A stretch of 22,673 nucleotides of DNA from Bacteroidales bacterium (GTDB lineage: Bacteria; Bacteroidota; Bacteroidia; Bacteroidales; F082). Both the position numbers and the translations under genes were made by a program. Location: the NCBI GenBank assembly GCA_016281295.1, contig JAEEII010000100.1, forward strand, positions 1 to 22,673, read 5' to 3'. The number at the start of each line of letters is the position of its first letter. Within the stretch, counting starts at the first letter, position 1. The notes beneath the pieces were generated by a model that saw only the letters and a program-made list of their open reading frames with translations, did no database searches and was not told where the DNA came from. Shown here piece after piece: positions 1 to 7,273 of this stretch.

Positions 1-394
1 CACTCATCTGCGTGTTGTGGATGTGGTGGGTTCTATCAAACCGGAATACGCCACCTACGACTCCCAAGACCATATCATCAATGACCCCTGGCCCACGCCT
101 TTCGAGTCTTGCGGCTTTGATTTGGATGCCGTGGGTGTGATTCATGATTTGGCTCATTGTTCAGTAACCTCATATCAAACTCCTGTCGTTGACCTGTCTC
201 CTAATCCTGTGAAAAGCATGCTGCGAGTGATAGGCGATAATGTGCAGTCGGTCAGCGTGTTCTCACTGGCAGGACAGCTGCTGTGTTATGCACAGGACTC
301 GTTGGTTGATGTGTCGGACCTTGAGGCTGGCATGTATCTGGTATATGTGGTTGCTGATGGTAAATCCTTGACTGTGAAAATGATCAAAGAATAA
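1..394 (+). CDS. C-terminal fragment of a surface protein with a type IX secretion (T9SS) type A sorting domain
   Basis: This is the 3' end of a gene entering from the left edge; the frame is open from base 2 and stops with TAA at 392-394. The first half contains a conserved-looking stretch (LRVVDVVGSIKPEYATYDSQ, then DPWPTPFESCGFDLDAVGVI). I recognise this from Bacteroidota surface proteins that often sit beside BtuG-like propellers. The last 65 or so residues look like a T9SS type A sorting domain: a PNP motif (LSPNPVKS), alternating hydrophobic strands, DLEAGMYLV and a terminal VKMIKE. Such domains direct proteins across the outer membrane and are removed by the sortase. The next gene starts 4 bp downstream, so the two are probably cotranscribed and the product likely works with the propeller at the cell surface. 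The ligand is not visible here. The first in-frame GTG at base 17 is almost certainly internal. Confidence 0.75.
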   Translation, partial: THLRVVDVVGSIKPEYATYDSQDHIINDPWPTPFESCGFDLDAVGVIHDLAHCSVTSYQTPVVDLSPNPVKSMLRVIGDNVQSVSVFSLAGQLLCYAQDSLVDVSDLEAGMYLVYVVADGKSLTVKMIKE

Positions 395-398
395 TCTT

Positions 399-1460
399 AT
401 GAAACGTTTGTTTTATCTTGTGATGGCTCTTTTGTGTGTGGTATGCTCATGCAACCCCAATCAAGAGTCTCCCTCCACGGGCATGAAAGTGGGGAAAGGA
501 GTCTTCGTGTTAAATGAGGGCACTTACATGTATGCCAATGCCTCTCTTAGCTTCTATGACCCTATGGCTGACACCTCAAGCAACAACCTCTTCTACCTTG
601 TCAATGGTTCGCCGATTGGTGACGTTGGCCAAAGTCTTGCCATGATTAACAAAGACTTGTATATCGTGGTCAACAACAGTAACTATATTTATAAGGTGAA
701 TGCGGAAACTATGGTATGCGACACGATGCATCCTTATCTGTTGACCGACTTTTATTCCCCTCGATATATGCTGCCCTTGTCCGCGGAAAAGGCTTACGTC
801 TCTGATTTGAGTGGATTGAATCTTTGGGTTATCAATCCCAAAGAGATGACACACACGGGAAGTATCGTCATGGACAAACCTACTGAAACCATGGTGCAAG
901 TCGGGCAGGAGGTGTATGTGACGAACTGGTCGCGGTATTACCATCCTGAGATTCAGAACAACACGGTGCAAGTGGTGGATGCCGTCAACGATGTGAAAGT
1001 GGCAGAGATTGTTGTGGGATATGAACCCAATGGCATGGTCGTGGATAAGGATGGTTTTGTTTGGGTGATGTGCGAGGGCGATGTCAATGACTTTGACATG
1101 CCGAGCACTTTATGGCGAATTGATCCGATGACCAAGCAGGCCACTTTGGTGAGGACCTTCCCCAAAAAAGCGTTAAACCTGGCTATTGATCCCTCGGGGA
1201 CGGTTCTTTATTACCTTCATGGAGAAGATGTCTATCGTGCCAGTATTTATGCGGCCGATCACGATGATGCTTCTTTCTGCATCGCTTCGGATGGACGAAC
1301 CTTTTACAAGATTTCAGTGAATCCATACGATGGCGACCTCTATGTCAGCGATGCCAAGAACTACATGGTGAGCGGCACCGTTTATCGTTATTCCTCAGAT
1401 GGCTTGTTGCTAAGTTCTTTCAATGCTGGTATTTGTCCGGGATATTTTCTTTTTAATTAA
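399..1460 (+). CDS. BtuG-like YncE/DUF5074 beta-propeller surface lipoprotein (probable corrinoid binding)
   Basis: The 353-residue product has a lipoprotein signal (MKRLFYLVMALLCVVCSC, lipid-acceptor Cys18). After it comes a beta-propeller of the YncE/DUF5074 type. Repeat signatures include GVFVLNEGTYMYANASLSFY, GDVGQSLAMINKDLYIVVNN, PRYMLPLSAEKAYVSDL, a repeat with VYVTNW, one with EPNGMVVDKDGFVWVMCEG, and a closing ISVNPYDGDLYVSDAKNY. These match the BtuG family, whose studied Bacteroides members capture vitamin B12 at the surface and pass it to the TonB-dependent transporter BtuB. Neighbours agree: a T9SS-sorted protein 4 bp upstream and a cobalamin/iron-type ABC binding protein downstream. 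BtuB, the BtuCD permease and ATPase and any cobalamin riboswitch are not in the window. The corrinoid specificity is therefore inferred from the family; a heme or siderophore ligand is not excluded. Confidence 0.82.
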   Translation: MKRLFYLVMALLCVVCSCNPNQESPSTGMKVGKGVFVLNEGTYMYANASLSFYDPMADTSSNNLFYLVNGSPIGDVGQSLAMINKDLYIVVNNSNYIYKVNAETMVCDTMHPYLLTDFYSPRYMLPLSAEKAYVSDLSGLNLWVINPKEMTHTGSIVMDKPTETMVQVGQEVYVTNWSRYYHPEIQNNTVQVVDAVNDVKVAEIVVGYEPNGMVVDKDGFVWVMCEGDVNDFDMPSTLWRIDPMTKQATLVRTFPKKALNLAIDPSGTVLYYLHGEDVYRASIYAADHDDASFCIASDGRTFYKISVNPYDGDLYVSDAKNYMVSGTVYRYSSDGLLLSSFNAGICPGYFLFN

Positions 1461-1469
1461 AAAGTAAGT

Positions 1470-1628
1470 ATGAAAAAGATTTGTCCGAAATGTGGTAAAG
1501 AGTTTGAATGTATTCACTCGGTGGATTGCTGGTGTGTCAAGATTCATTTAAGCGAGGAGGCCAAGGAGAGATTGAAGATTTACAACGACTGTTTATGCAA
1601 GGAATGTCTCGAAGCTTTCTCAAGATAA
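1470..1628 (+). CDS. Cysteine-rich CWC family small protein
   Basis: A 52-residue reading frame starts at ATG 1470, 9 bp after the propeller gene, and ends at TAA 1626-1628. It encodes eight cysteines at residues 5, 8, 14, 20, 22, 41, 43 and 46, arranged CPxC, C, CWC and CLCxxC. The paired cysteines and the central CWC match the small 'cysteine-rich CWC' family, which looks like a compact zinc- or metal-binding module. No signal peptide is visible, so it is probably cytoplasmic. Its 3' end overlaps the start of the next gene by about 25 bp, which implies translational coupling with the binding-protein gene. I know of no established function. The context suggests a link to metal or corrinoid uptake, but that is inference. 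Confidence 0.75.
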   Translation: MKKICPKCGKEFECIHSVDCWCVKIHLSEEAKERLKIYNDCLCKECLEAFSR

Positions 1629-2788
1629 GTGTTTTTGCCTGTTTGCTCTTGGTGCTTGCGTTGTGCGCTTGCAGGGGCAGGGTGAAACCTGATTCTGCGG
1701 TTGTTGCCAGTTCTTTCGCTGATTCAGCGGCTTCGAGTTCTGGCGACAATCTTTTCCGTTATGCGAAGAACGTGGTGGCTTATCCCACCGATTATGGCTA
1801 TTGGATGGAGGTGCTTAATCCATGGGATTCCACGCAACGATTGGGTACTTTCGCTTTGGTTGATGAGTCACATCATGGTCGGGCTATTGCTGCCGATGGG
1901 GCTGCCGTCATACCGATTCCGGTTCAGTCGGTGATTTCTTTTTCCTCCACACAGTGGTCGGTGTTCATCGAATTGGATGAGATTGACCGAGTGAAGGGCA
2001 TCTTGGAAGGGAGGAACATTCATAGTCCCAGGATGAGGGAGCTGTTGGAGGCGGGTGTCGTTAAAGATGTTGGTACTGAGTCGGCGAAGAACATGGAGCT
2101 GATGATCAGCATGCATCCTGACATCATCTTGTATTCACCCTATTTTGACGGCAATCAGGACCCTTTGTCGGTGACTGGAGCTGTGCTGTTCCCCTTTGCC
2201 GATTATTTGGAATCCACTCCATTAGGCAGGGCTGAATGGATCCGTGTAGTGGGTTTGTTGGCGGGATGTAGCGGCCGAGCCGACGCGTGGTTTGACGACA
2301 TTGAGCGTCGTTACAATGAGCTGAGAGACTTATGTGCGGATGTTCCTAATCGTCCCACGGTTTTTTCCGACCTGGCTTTTAACGGTCAATGGTATGTTGC
2401 TGGTGGCAGGAGTTATATCGCGCAGCTCTTTGAGGATGCCGGGGCGGATTATCTTTGGAAAGACAATCTTTCCACAGCCAGTTTTCCTTTGGATTCAGAG
2501 ACCATCCTTGCTAAGGCACGTCATGCTGATTTTTGGCGGGTGGCGAATTCCTCATCGTTGCCCATGACATACGAGACATTGAAACGGGAGAACGCGTTGT
2601 ATGCCTTGTTTGATGCCTACAAGAACCGTCGGATCATTGTCTGCGACATTCAAGAGACGGGTTATTTCGAGACATCGCAAATAGAGCCTGATCGGTTACT
2701 TGGCGACTTCATTCAGCTTTTCCACCCCGAGGTGATGGAGCATTATCAATCGGGTTACGAGTGCAAGTATTATCGTTTGATGCGGTAG
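1604..2788 (+). CDS. BtuF-like ABC transporter substrate-binding lipoprotein (cobalamin/iron-siderophore family)
   Basis: I place the start at ATG 1604, giving 394 residues (MSRSFLKISVF...), because this yields a clean lipoprotein signal: basic n-region, hydrophobic core and lipobox LCAC with Cys23. ATG 1595 (three codons earlier) is an alternative. The longer open frame further upstream lies inside the CWC gene and is unlikely. The mature part resembles periplasmic binding proteins of the BtuF/FecB fold (Peripla_BP_2): IPVQSVISFSSTQWSVFIEL, DVGTESAKNMELMISMHPDI, LFPFADYLESTPLGRAEWIR and a C-lobe with PTVFSDLAFNGQWYVAGG. It should bind a corrinoid or iron chelate in the periplasm for an ABC importer. 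No permease or ATPase gene follows, so those must lie upstream or elsewhere. It is the last gene of its operon; an AT-rich hairpin and a new promoter follow. Confidence 0.8.
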   Translation: MSRSFLKISVFACLLLVLALCACRGRVKPDSAVVASSFADSAASSSGDNLFRYAKNVVAYPTDYGYWMEVLNPWDSTQRLGTFALVDESHHGRAIAADGAAVIPIPVQSVISFSSTQWSVFIELDEIDRVKGILEGRNIHSPRMRELLEAGVVKDVGTESAKNMELMISMHPDIILYSPYFDGNQDPLSVTGAVLFPFADYLESTPLGRAEWIRVVGLLAGCSGRADAWFDDIERRYNELRDLCADVPNRPTVFSDLAFNGQWYVAGGRSYIAQLFEDAGADYLWKDNLSTASFPLDSETILAKARHADFWRVANSSSLPMTYETLKRENALYALFDAYKNRRIIVCDIQETGYFETSQIEPDRLLGDFIQLFHPEVMEHYQSGYECKYYRLMR

Positions 2789-2822
2789 TGATGGCTGTTT
2801 GGAAATCTGAAAGATTCTGGTG

Positions 2823-2862
2823 AAAGAATTAATAATAGAATCCATTTTCTTAATAATTCTTT
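2823..2862 (+). terminator. AT-rich hairpin after the substrate-binding protein gene, possible weak terminator
   Basis: The arms AAAGAATTAATAA (2823-2835) and TTAATAATTCTTT (2850-2862) pair over 13 positions with one A-A mismatch and a 14-nt loop. The right arm ends in a short T run. The stem is almost all A-T, so it would be weak. Its position, 35 bp after the stop codon and just before a new promoter, fits an operon boundary. Confidence 0.4.
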
Positions 2863-2873
2863 TACAAATTATC

Positions 2874-2902
2874 TTTGGTCAATTGATTTTTTCCTATCTT
2901 TG
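2874..2902 (+). promoter_or_regulatory. Bacteroidota-type promoter for the lipoprotein/CXXX-repeat operon
   Basis: The -7 box TATCTTTG (2895-2902) matches the Bacteroidota consensus TAnnTTTG exactly. A TTTG at 2874-2877 lies 17 bp upstream and could be the -33 element, slightly closer than the usual 19-21 bp. A start site near 2909 would give a leader of about 20 nt before ATG 2929. I found no other convincing -7 box before the cysteine-repeat gene, so this may drive the whole run to tatC. Confidence 0.65.
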
Positions 2903-2928
2903 CGGTTGTAGTATTGATAGAAATCATC

Positions 2929-4122
2929 ATGAACAAAAGACAATTTGTATTTAAAATTTGGTTTGTGGTCGTTTTATATGTCTTCGCATTCTTTTCGGCA
3001 TGTGGAAAGAAGCCTGACGGACAGATTACTGTAACCACGAAGGATGCCATTGACATTACTGGCAACAGTGCTACGTCGGGCGGCTATGTAAGCAGCTTTG
3101 GCTATACCGTATCGGAATGCGGCGTTTGCTTCAGTGAGCAATCGTATCCCTCCACCTCTGATGTCCGCACAATAGAACAAGTAGTTGAAGGGGAATTCAG
3201 CTCCACGCTTAGCGATCTGAAATCAGGAACGAAATATTATGTGCGCGCCTATGCCAAGACCAGCTCTGGAATTGAGTATGGCGATGAGGTGTCATTCGTG
3301 ACTCAAGGAGGCTATATGGTAAATGTGTTTGTCAATACCACTGCTGGCGGAACGGTGACTGGAGCCGGGACTTATCAGAATGGGCAGAATTGTACCGTTA
3401 CAGCCACCCCGAAATCGGGTTATTCCTTCACCAATTGGACAGAAAACGGTGTTGTGGTTTCTACCGATGCTTCCTATAACTTCACTGTGGCAGGCAACCG
3501 TACTCTTATGGCTAATTTTGAGGAACATACTGGGACATGGTTATATTATGATGATAGTGAAGTGTCATTGGTTTGGGGATATCTTGATGGAGGAACTTTA
3601 GAATGGGCTGTCATGTTCCCTTCCAGCGTTATGGAACAATATGTTGGTATGGATATCACCACAATAGGGGCGGTTTTAGGAATAGTTGGTACCTATAATC
3701 TTAAGCTTTATACAGGAGAAACAGTTCCAACGACACAAATCTATTCTGGTAATAGTACCGTGAATGAAACCGGTTGGCAAACGATTACGCTACAAACACC
3801 GGTTCGTGTAACTGCTCAGAATGTGTGGATTTCTTTTACCATTACTCATGAGGCAGGGGAGCATCCTGCTGGTTCGAGCGTGGGTTCCAACAATCCCAAT
3901 GCCAGGTGGATTAATTGGGGCTCAAATGGTTGGTGTGACGCCTACCTGGCCGGATGGTCAGACGAAGACCTTACATGGATTATCCGTGCGTATGTGATTG
4001 ATGGAGACAAGAATCGCGAAATCGAAATATCTCCATCTGAAATCCCGTCATATCCATCTGCGCCCACAATAGCATCTGGTTCACAAAGTGTTGGAAGTCG
4101 GAGGAGAATAGCTAATCAATAA
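2929..4122 (+). CDS. Surface-type lipoprotein with FN3-like, InlB-type B-repeat and jelly-roll-like domains
   Basis: I start the gene at ATG 2929 (397 residues, MNKRQFVFKIWF...), directly downstream of the promoter. A signal sequence ends in a lipobox-like FSAC with Cys25. Residues about 36-125 look like a Bacteroidota fibronectin-III-like module (LKSGTKYYVRAYAKTSSGIE). Residues about 130-198 look like a divergent InlB B-repeat (GGTVTGAGTYQNGQNCTVTA, then SYNFTVAGNRTLMANFEE). Residues about 203-362 resemble a beta-sandwich adhesin-like domain of Bacteroidales surface proteins (WAVMFPSS, VWISFTITHEAGEHPAG, WIIRAYV). The tail is Ser/Pro-rich and ends SRRRIANQ, with no T9SS sorting domain. It is probably outer-membrane anchored and adhesive or glycan binding. 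It is the first gene of the operon, 23 bp before the cysteine-repeat gene with no visible terminator between them; whether it belongs functionally to that system is unknown. Confidence 0.75.
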   Translation: MNKRQFVFKIWFVVVLYVFAFFSACGKKPDGQITVTTKDAIDITGNSATSGGYVSSFGYTVSECGVCFSEQSYPSTSDVRTIEQVVEGEFSSTLSDLKSGTKYYVRAYAKTSSGIEYGDEVSFVTQGGYMVNVFVNTTAGGTVTGAGTYQNGQNCTVTATPKSGYSFTNWTENGVVVSTDASYNFTVAGNRTLMANFEEHTGTWLYYDDSEVSLVWGYLDGGTLEWAVMFPSSVMEQYVGMDITTIGAVLGIVGTYNLKLYTGETVPTTQIYSGNSTVNETGWQTITLQTPVRVTAQNVWISFTITHEAGEHPAGSSVGSNNPNARWINWGSNGWCDAYLAGWSDEDLTWIIRAYVIDGDKNREIEISPSEIPSYPSAPTIASGSQSVGSRRRIANQ

Positions 4123-4145
4123 CACAGCCTAAAAATCAACCGAAT

Positions 4146-4997
4146 ATGCAAAAAGATGATTTACAAAGCAGAAGAGAATTCTTCAAAGAAGCTGCGAGAA
4201 AGGCTTTACCTGTATTAGGCGTTCTCGCTGTTTCCGGCTCACTTCCTGCAATACTCGCAAGCTGCACCAAGGAAAACATTTGTGCTGACTGCACAGCCCA
4301 ATGTGCTTCGAGCTGCACAACCAGCTGTGTTGGATCTTCCGAGCTAAGCGGATGCTCTGACTGCTCCGTGTCATGTAGTTCAGGATGTGGAGGCAGTTGC
4401 TCCGGTGCTTGTACCAGTTGTACGGGGACTTGTTCAAAGACCTGCTCTGGCGGTTGTGGTAACAATTGCACAGGCACTTGTAGTAGCACGTGCAGCGGAA
4501 CTTGCAGCGGATGCACGGGTACTTGCTCTGGCACGTGTTCCTCTACCTGCAAAGGCGATTGTGGTAATAGTTGCACCGGTGCTTGTGGCTACACTTGCCT
4601 TGGGGCCTGTAAAAACTCTGCCACCACCTCTTGCTCATCTTGTAGCAACAGCTGCTACAGCACATGCAGCAGTGGTTGCTCAGGCGGCTGTAGTGGCGGC
4701 TGCTCAACAACCTGTAGCGGAACCGCTAAAGGCAGCGGCGGAGGTAACGATTGTAGGACTTGCACAGCTTCATGCCATAAGAACTGTTCTTCAGGATGTG
4801 GTCTAGTATGCAGGATTACTTGTGGGAGCGACTGCACAGAACAATGCCTTAGAACGTGCCTGAATACTTCCTACTCCAATGGTTGCAGCACCTGTGACGC
4901 ATCTTGTTATTTCTATTGTACCGGTTATTGCTATGAAGGTTGTAAATGGGGGTGCAACCACACCTGCAATGCAACCTGTCAGGGGTCGAATTCCTAA
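4146..4997 (+). CDS. Tat-exported cysteine-rich CXXX-repeat lipoprotein, probable radical SAM modification target
   Basis: The 283-residue protein begins with a twin-arginine signal (S8-R9-R10-E11-F12-F13-K14) and a hydrophobic stretch (about 21-38) ending in lipobox LASC with Cys40. The rest is extremely cysteine rich: 56 Cys in all, nearly always spaced CxxxC. Five segments (46-61, 70-155, 163-190, 203-238, 247-278) are separated by 7-12 residue Ser/Gly/Asn-rich linkers. Each segment starts with one CxxC step before the CxxxC run; segment two has two further CxxC steps at 89/92 and 120/123. Intervening residues are mostly Ser, Thr, Gly and Asn, while the last segment is rich in Tyr/Trp. Cys codons alternate TGT and TGC, so the repeat seems kept at protein level. 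The next genes encode a SPASM-type radical SAM maturase and partners, so this is probably the substrate: cytoplasmic modification, then Tat export. The chemistry and final role are unknown. Confidence 0.88.
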   Translation: MQKDDLQSRREFFKEAARKALPVLGVLAVSGSLPAILASCTKENICADCTAQCASSCTTSCVGSSELSGCSDCSVSCSSGCGGSCSGACTSCTGTCSKTCSGGCGNNCTGTCSSTCSGTCSGCTGTCSGTCSSTCKGDCGNSCTGACGYTCLGACKNSATTSCSSCSNSCYSTCSSGCSGGCSGGCSTTCSGTAKGSGGGNDCRTCTASCHKNCSSGCGLVCRITCGSDCTEQCLRTCLNTSYSNGCSTCDASCYFYCTGYCYEGCKWGCNHTCNATCQGSNS

Positions 4998-5009
4998 TTC
5001 CGAAGGTGT

Positions 5010-6272
5010 ATGTCAACTCTTATCAATATCAAAGAGAACCAGGATGCTTGGCAGTCTGGCATGGCGAAGAACATTACCTTCATTGTCACTAAGGACTGTC
5101 AATTGGCTTGTAAATACTGTTATCTTGTTGGCAAAAACGTTAAGGAGCGGATGCCTTGGGAAGTTGCCAAAACCTTCATCGACTATGTGCTCGACCATGA
5201 GAACGACTCCGAATTTGCTATGGAATCGGTGATTTGGGAATTCATCGGTGGTGAACCGTTTCTCGAAATCGAGCTTATTGATAAGATCTGCGACTACATC
5301 AAGATGGAACTTTTCCGTCGTAACCATCACTGGTTCAACTCGTATCGCTTCTCCTTCTCTACCAATGGCATCAACTATCACGAGAAAGCCGTCCAGGACT
5401 TCATCAAGAAGAACCGAGACCACCTTTCCATCGGCATTACCATCGATGGGACGGAGAAGAAGCATGATATGAATCGAGTGTGGAAACAGCCTGTGGTTGA
5501 TGACAACGGCCTGACAAAACCTTCAGAGCGTGGTAGTTACAAGGATGTGGTGAAGAACATTCCGTTGTGGTTGGAACAGTTCCCTGGCGGCGGCACAAAG
5601 GTCACCATCTCATCGGCGGATATTCCCTATATCACCGAGAGTGTGCTGCACCTTTATTCTTTGGGCATCCATGAGGTGAACATCAACGTGGTTTTCGAAG
5701 ATGTGTGGCAAGAAGGCGACGACATGAAGTTTGAGGAGCAACTGATGCAACTCGCCGATGCCATCATTGACGGAGGCTATTATCAAGACTATGCCTGCTC
5801 GTTCTTCTCGGAGCATATCGGCAAGCCACAAGACCCCGTTCTCGACAACCAGAACTGGTGCGGCGCGGGCAAGATGCTTAGCGTGGATGCGGCAGGCAAC
5901 CTCTATCCATGTACCCGCTTTGCGCAGTATTCCTTAAGAGATAAAGAGGCTTGGATTATCGGTAATATCCATGATGGTATTGACAAGAATAAACTGCGCC
6001 CCTTCCTCACTTTGGACAGGACAACGCAAAGTCCGCAGAAGTGCATCGAATGTGAGGTGGCTAGCGGCTGTGCCTGGTGCCAAGGTGAGAACTATGACGC
6101 CGCACACACACATACCGTGTTTCAACGTACCACTGCCATCTGTCTCATGCACAAGGCTAGGGTGAGGGCCAACAACTATTATTGGAACAAACTATACCGC
6201 AAGCTTGAACTGGAGGACTTGCGCGAGCAGTACGAAGCCAACAAGCGCGAAGTGAAACCCGAAATCTGTTAA
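5010..6272 (+). CDS. Radical SAM/SPASM peptide maturase, CXXX-repeat target family
   Basis: The 420-residue protein has the radical SAM cluster motif CxxxCxxC (Cys30, Cys34, Cys37, in KDCQLACKYCYL) that binds the SAM-ligating [4Fe-4S] cluster. The GGEP motif (80-83) follows at the usual distance. The C-terminal part is a SPASM domain with seven cysteines (284, 301, 345, 348, 354, 357, 378: WCGAGKMLSVDAAGNLYPC, CIECEVASGCAWC, ICLMH) that would hold auxiliary clusters. SPASM maturases act on ribosomally made peptides, often forming thioether or carbon-carbon links. The placement 12 bp after a CXXX-repeat substrate and 3 bp before a dedicated partner matches the family called 'radical SAM peptide maturase, CXXX-repeat target'. 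The exact crosslink cannot be read from sequence. No signal peptide is present, so modification would occur in the cytoplasm before export. Confidence 0.92.
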   Translation: MSTLINIKENQDAWQSGMAKNITFIVTKDCQLACKYCYLVGKNVKERMPWEVAKTFIDYVLDHENDSEFAMESVIWEFIGGEPFLEIELIDKICDYIKMELFRRNHHWFNSYRFSFSTNGINYHEKAVQDFIKKNRDHLSIGITIDGTEKKHDMNRVWKQPVVDDNGLTKPSERGSYKDVVKNIPLWLEQFPGGGTKVTISSADIPYITESVLHLYSLGIHEVNINVVFEDVWQEGDDMKFEEQLMQLADAIIDGGYYQDYACSFFSEHIGKPQDPVLDNQNWCGAGKMLSVDAAGNLYPCTRFAQYSLRDKEAWIIGNIHDGIDKNKLRPFLTLDRTTQSPQKCIECEVASGCAWCQGENYDAAHTHTVFQRTTAICLMHKARVRANNYYWNKLYRKLELEDLREQYEANKREVKPEIC

Positions 6273-6275
6273 GCC

Positions 6276-7268
6276 ATGCTGCAATACCTTGTGATATTAT
6301 TGGATGACACCAGCGTGGCTTACTGCCATGCCGACAATCCACTGAAAGAAAGGCGCTTGATGCCGATTGAGACCTTGAAGAAAGGCATTCTCTTCGGGAT
6401 GAAGCACAACCTGATGATTCAGTATGTCTTTCCTGACCATGCCCTACCTGACGAATATGTCTCCGTTATCGAGAGTATCGACAACGTGAAGATTTATCCT
6501 ATGGGTTGCAAGCCTGTTACGGGAATTGGAGTCGAAAGCGAAGCCGATGTGGAAGTGGCAAATTCCATTTCCAATAAAGTAGCTGCCAAGAATTTAGTCT
6601 TGCGACTCACCTTCAGCGAAATGCTGAAACAAAAGGACAATATTGCGAAACTGTTCGCCTCAGGTGCAAGAATCAATCTTTGCATCACCGATATGGAGCA
6701 ATTCACGGATGAGCAAATAGAGGTTTATAGGAATCTGTTGGAAGAATGGAACGGCGCTTTACTTAACCTTTACAAACAAGGCCAATCCCCGCAATTCAAC
6801 CTCTTGACGGACAGGATGGTGCTCGACAAGATGCACAACTGCGAGGCGGGCGTGAGCAACATCACCCTCGCACCCAATGGGAAGTTCTATCTCTGCCCGG
6901 CTTTCTATTACGACGAGCAAATGAAAGTGGATAACCAACTGAACCATCACCAACCAACATCAGACTATTCCGTTGGAGACTTGGAGAAGTTTTTGGACAT
7001 CCCCAACCAGCAACTCCTGAAACTCGACCATGCACCCTTGTGCCGTGTCTGTGATGCCTACCAGTGCCGCCGCTGCATCTGGCTCAACCGCAAATTGACT
7101 TGGGACCATAACACGCCCTCGCACCAGCAATGCGTGATGGCCCATATCGAGCGCAACGCTTCACGTGACTTATTGAATGAGATTCGCAAAATGGGCGATT
7201 TTATGCCTGAGATACAGATTAAGGAGATCCACTATTTGGACCCGTTTGACGTGCGAAAAGAGTTCTAA
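6276..7268 (+). CDS. CXXX-repeat peptide maturase: SPASM-like partner lacking a radical SAM motif
   Basis: The 330-residue protein starts 3 bp after the radical SAM gene and contains no CxxxCxxC motif, so it should not cleave SAM radically by itself. Its C-terminal half has seven cysteines at 189, 207, 256, 259, 264, 267 and 286 (NCEAGVSNITLAPNGKFYLC, CRVCDAYQCRRC, QQCVMAH). Their spacing closely parallels the seven SPASM cysteines of the upstream enzyme. The N-terminal 180 or so residues are alpha/beta-like (MLQYLVILLDDTS, KKGILFGMKHN, KNLVLRLTFSEM) and may be a degenerate barrel. It fits the family named 'CXXX repeat peptide maturase'. I infer an iron-sulfur protein that helps the maturase by substrate delivery, electron transfer or as a heterodimer subunit. 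Confidence 0.85.
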   Translation: MLQYLVILLDDTSVAYCHADNPLKERRLMPIETLKKGILFGMKHNLMIQYVFPDHALPDEYVSVIESIDNVKIYPMGCKPVTGIGVESEADVEVANSISNKVAAKNLVLRLTFSEMLKQKDNIAKLFASGARINLCITDMEQFTDEQIEVYRNLLEEWNGALLNLYKQGQSPQFNLLTDRMVLDKMHNCEAGVSNITLAPNGKFYLCPAFYYDEQMKVDNQLNHHQPTSDYSVGDLEKFLDIPNQQLLKLDHAPLCRVCDAYQCRRCIWLNRKLTWDHNTPSHQQCVMAHIERNASRDLLNEIRKMGDFMPEIQIKEIHYLDPFDVRKEF

Positions 7269-7273
7269 TAACA

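Noticed and set aside
4387..4806. A 139-codon open frame, alanine/valine rich, inside the cysteine-repeat gene
   Set aside because: It is a frame-shifted reading of the TGT/TGC-rich repeat; its composition follows from the repeat DNA and it has no family features.
4266..4980. The cysteine-rich repeat as a metallothionein or disulfide-rich secreted toxin
   Set aside because: The Tat signal plus adjacent radical SAM maturase, SPASM partner and tatAC point to cytoplasmic modification before export; metal binding is still possible but is not the simplest reading.
5013..5465. A 150-codon antisense open frame opposite the radical SAM gene
   Set aside because: It lies fully inside a gene with clear catalytic motifs and resembles nothing known.
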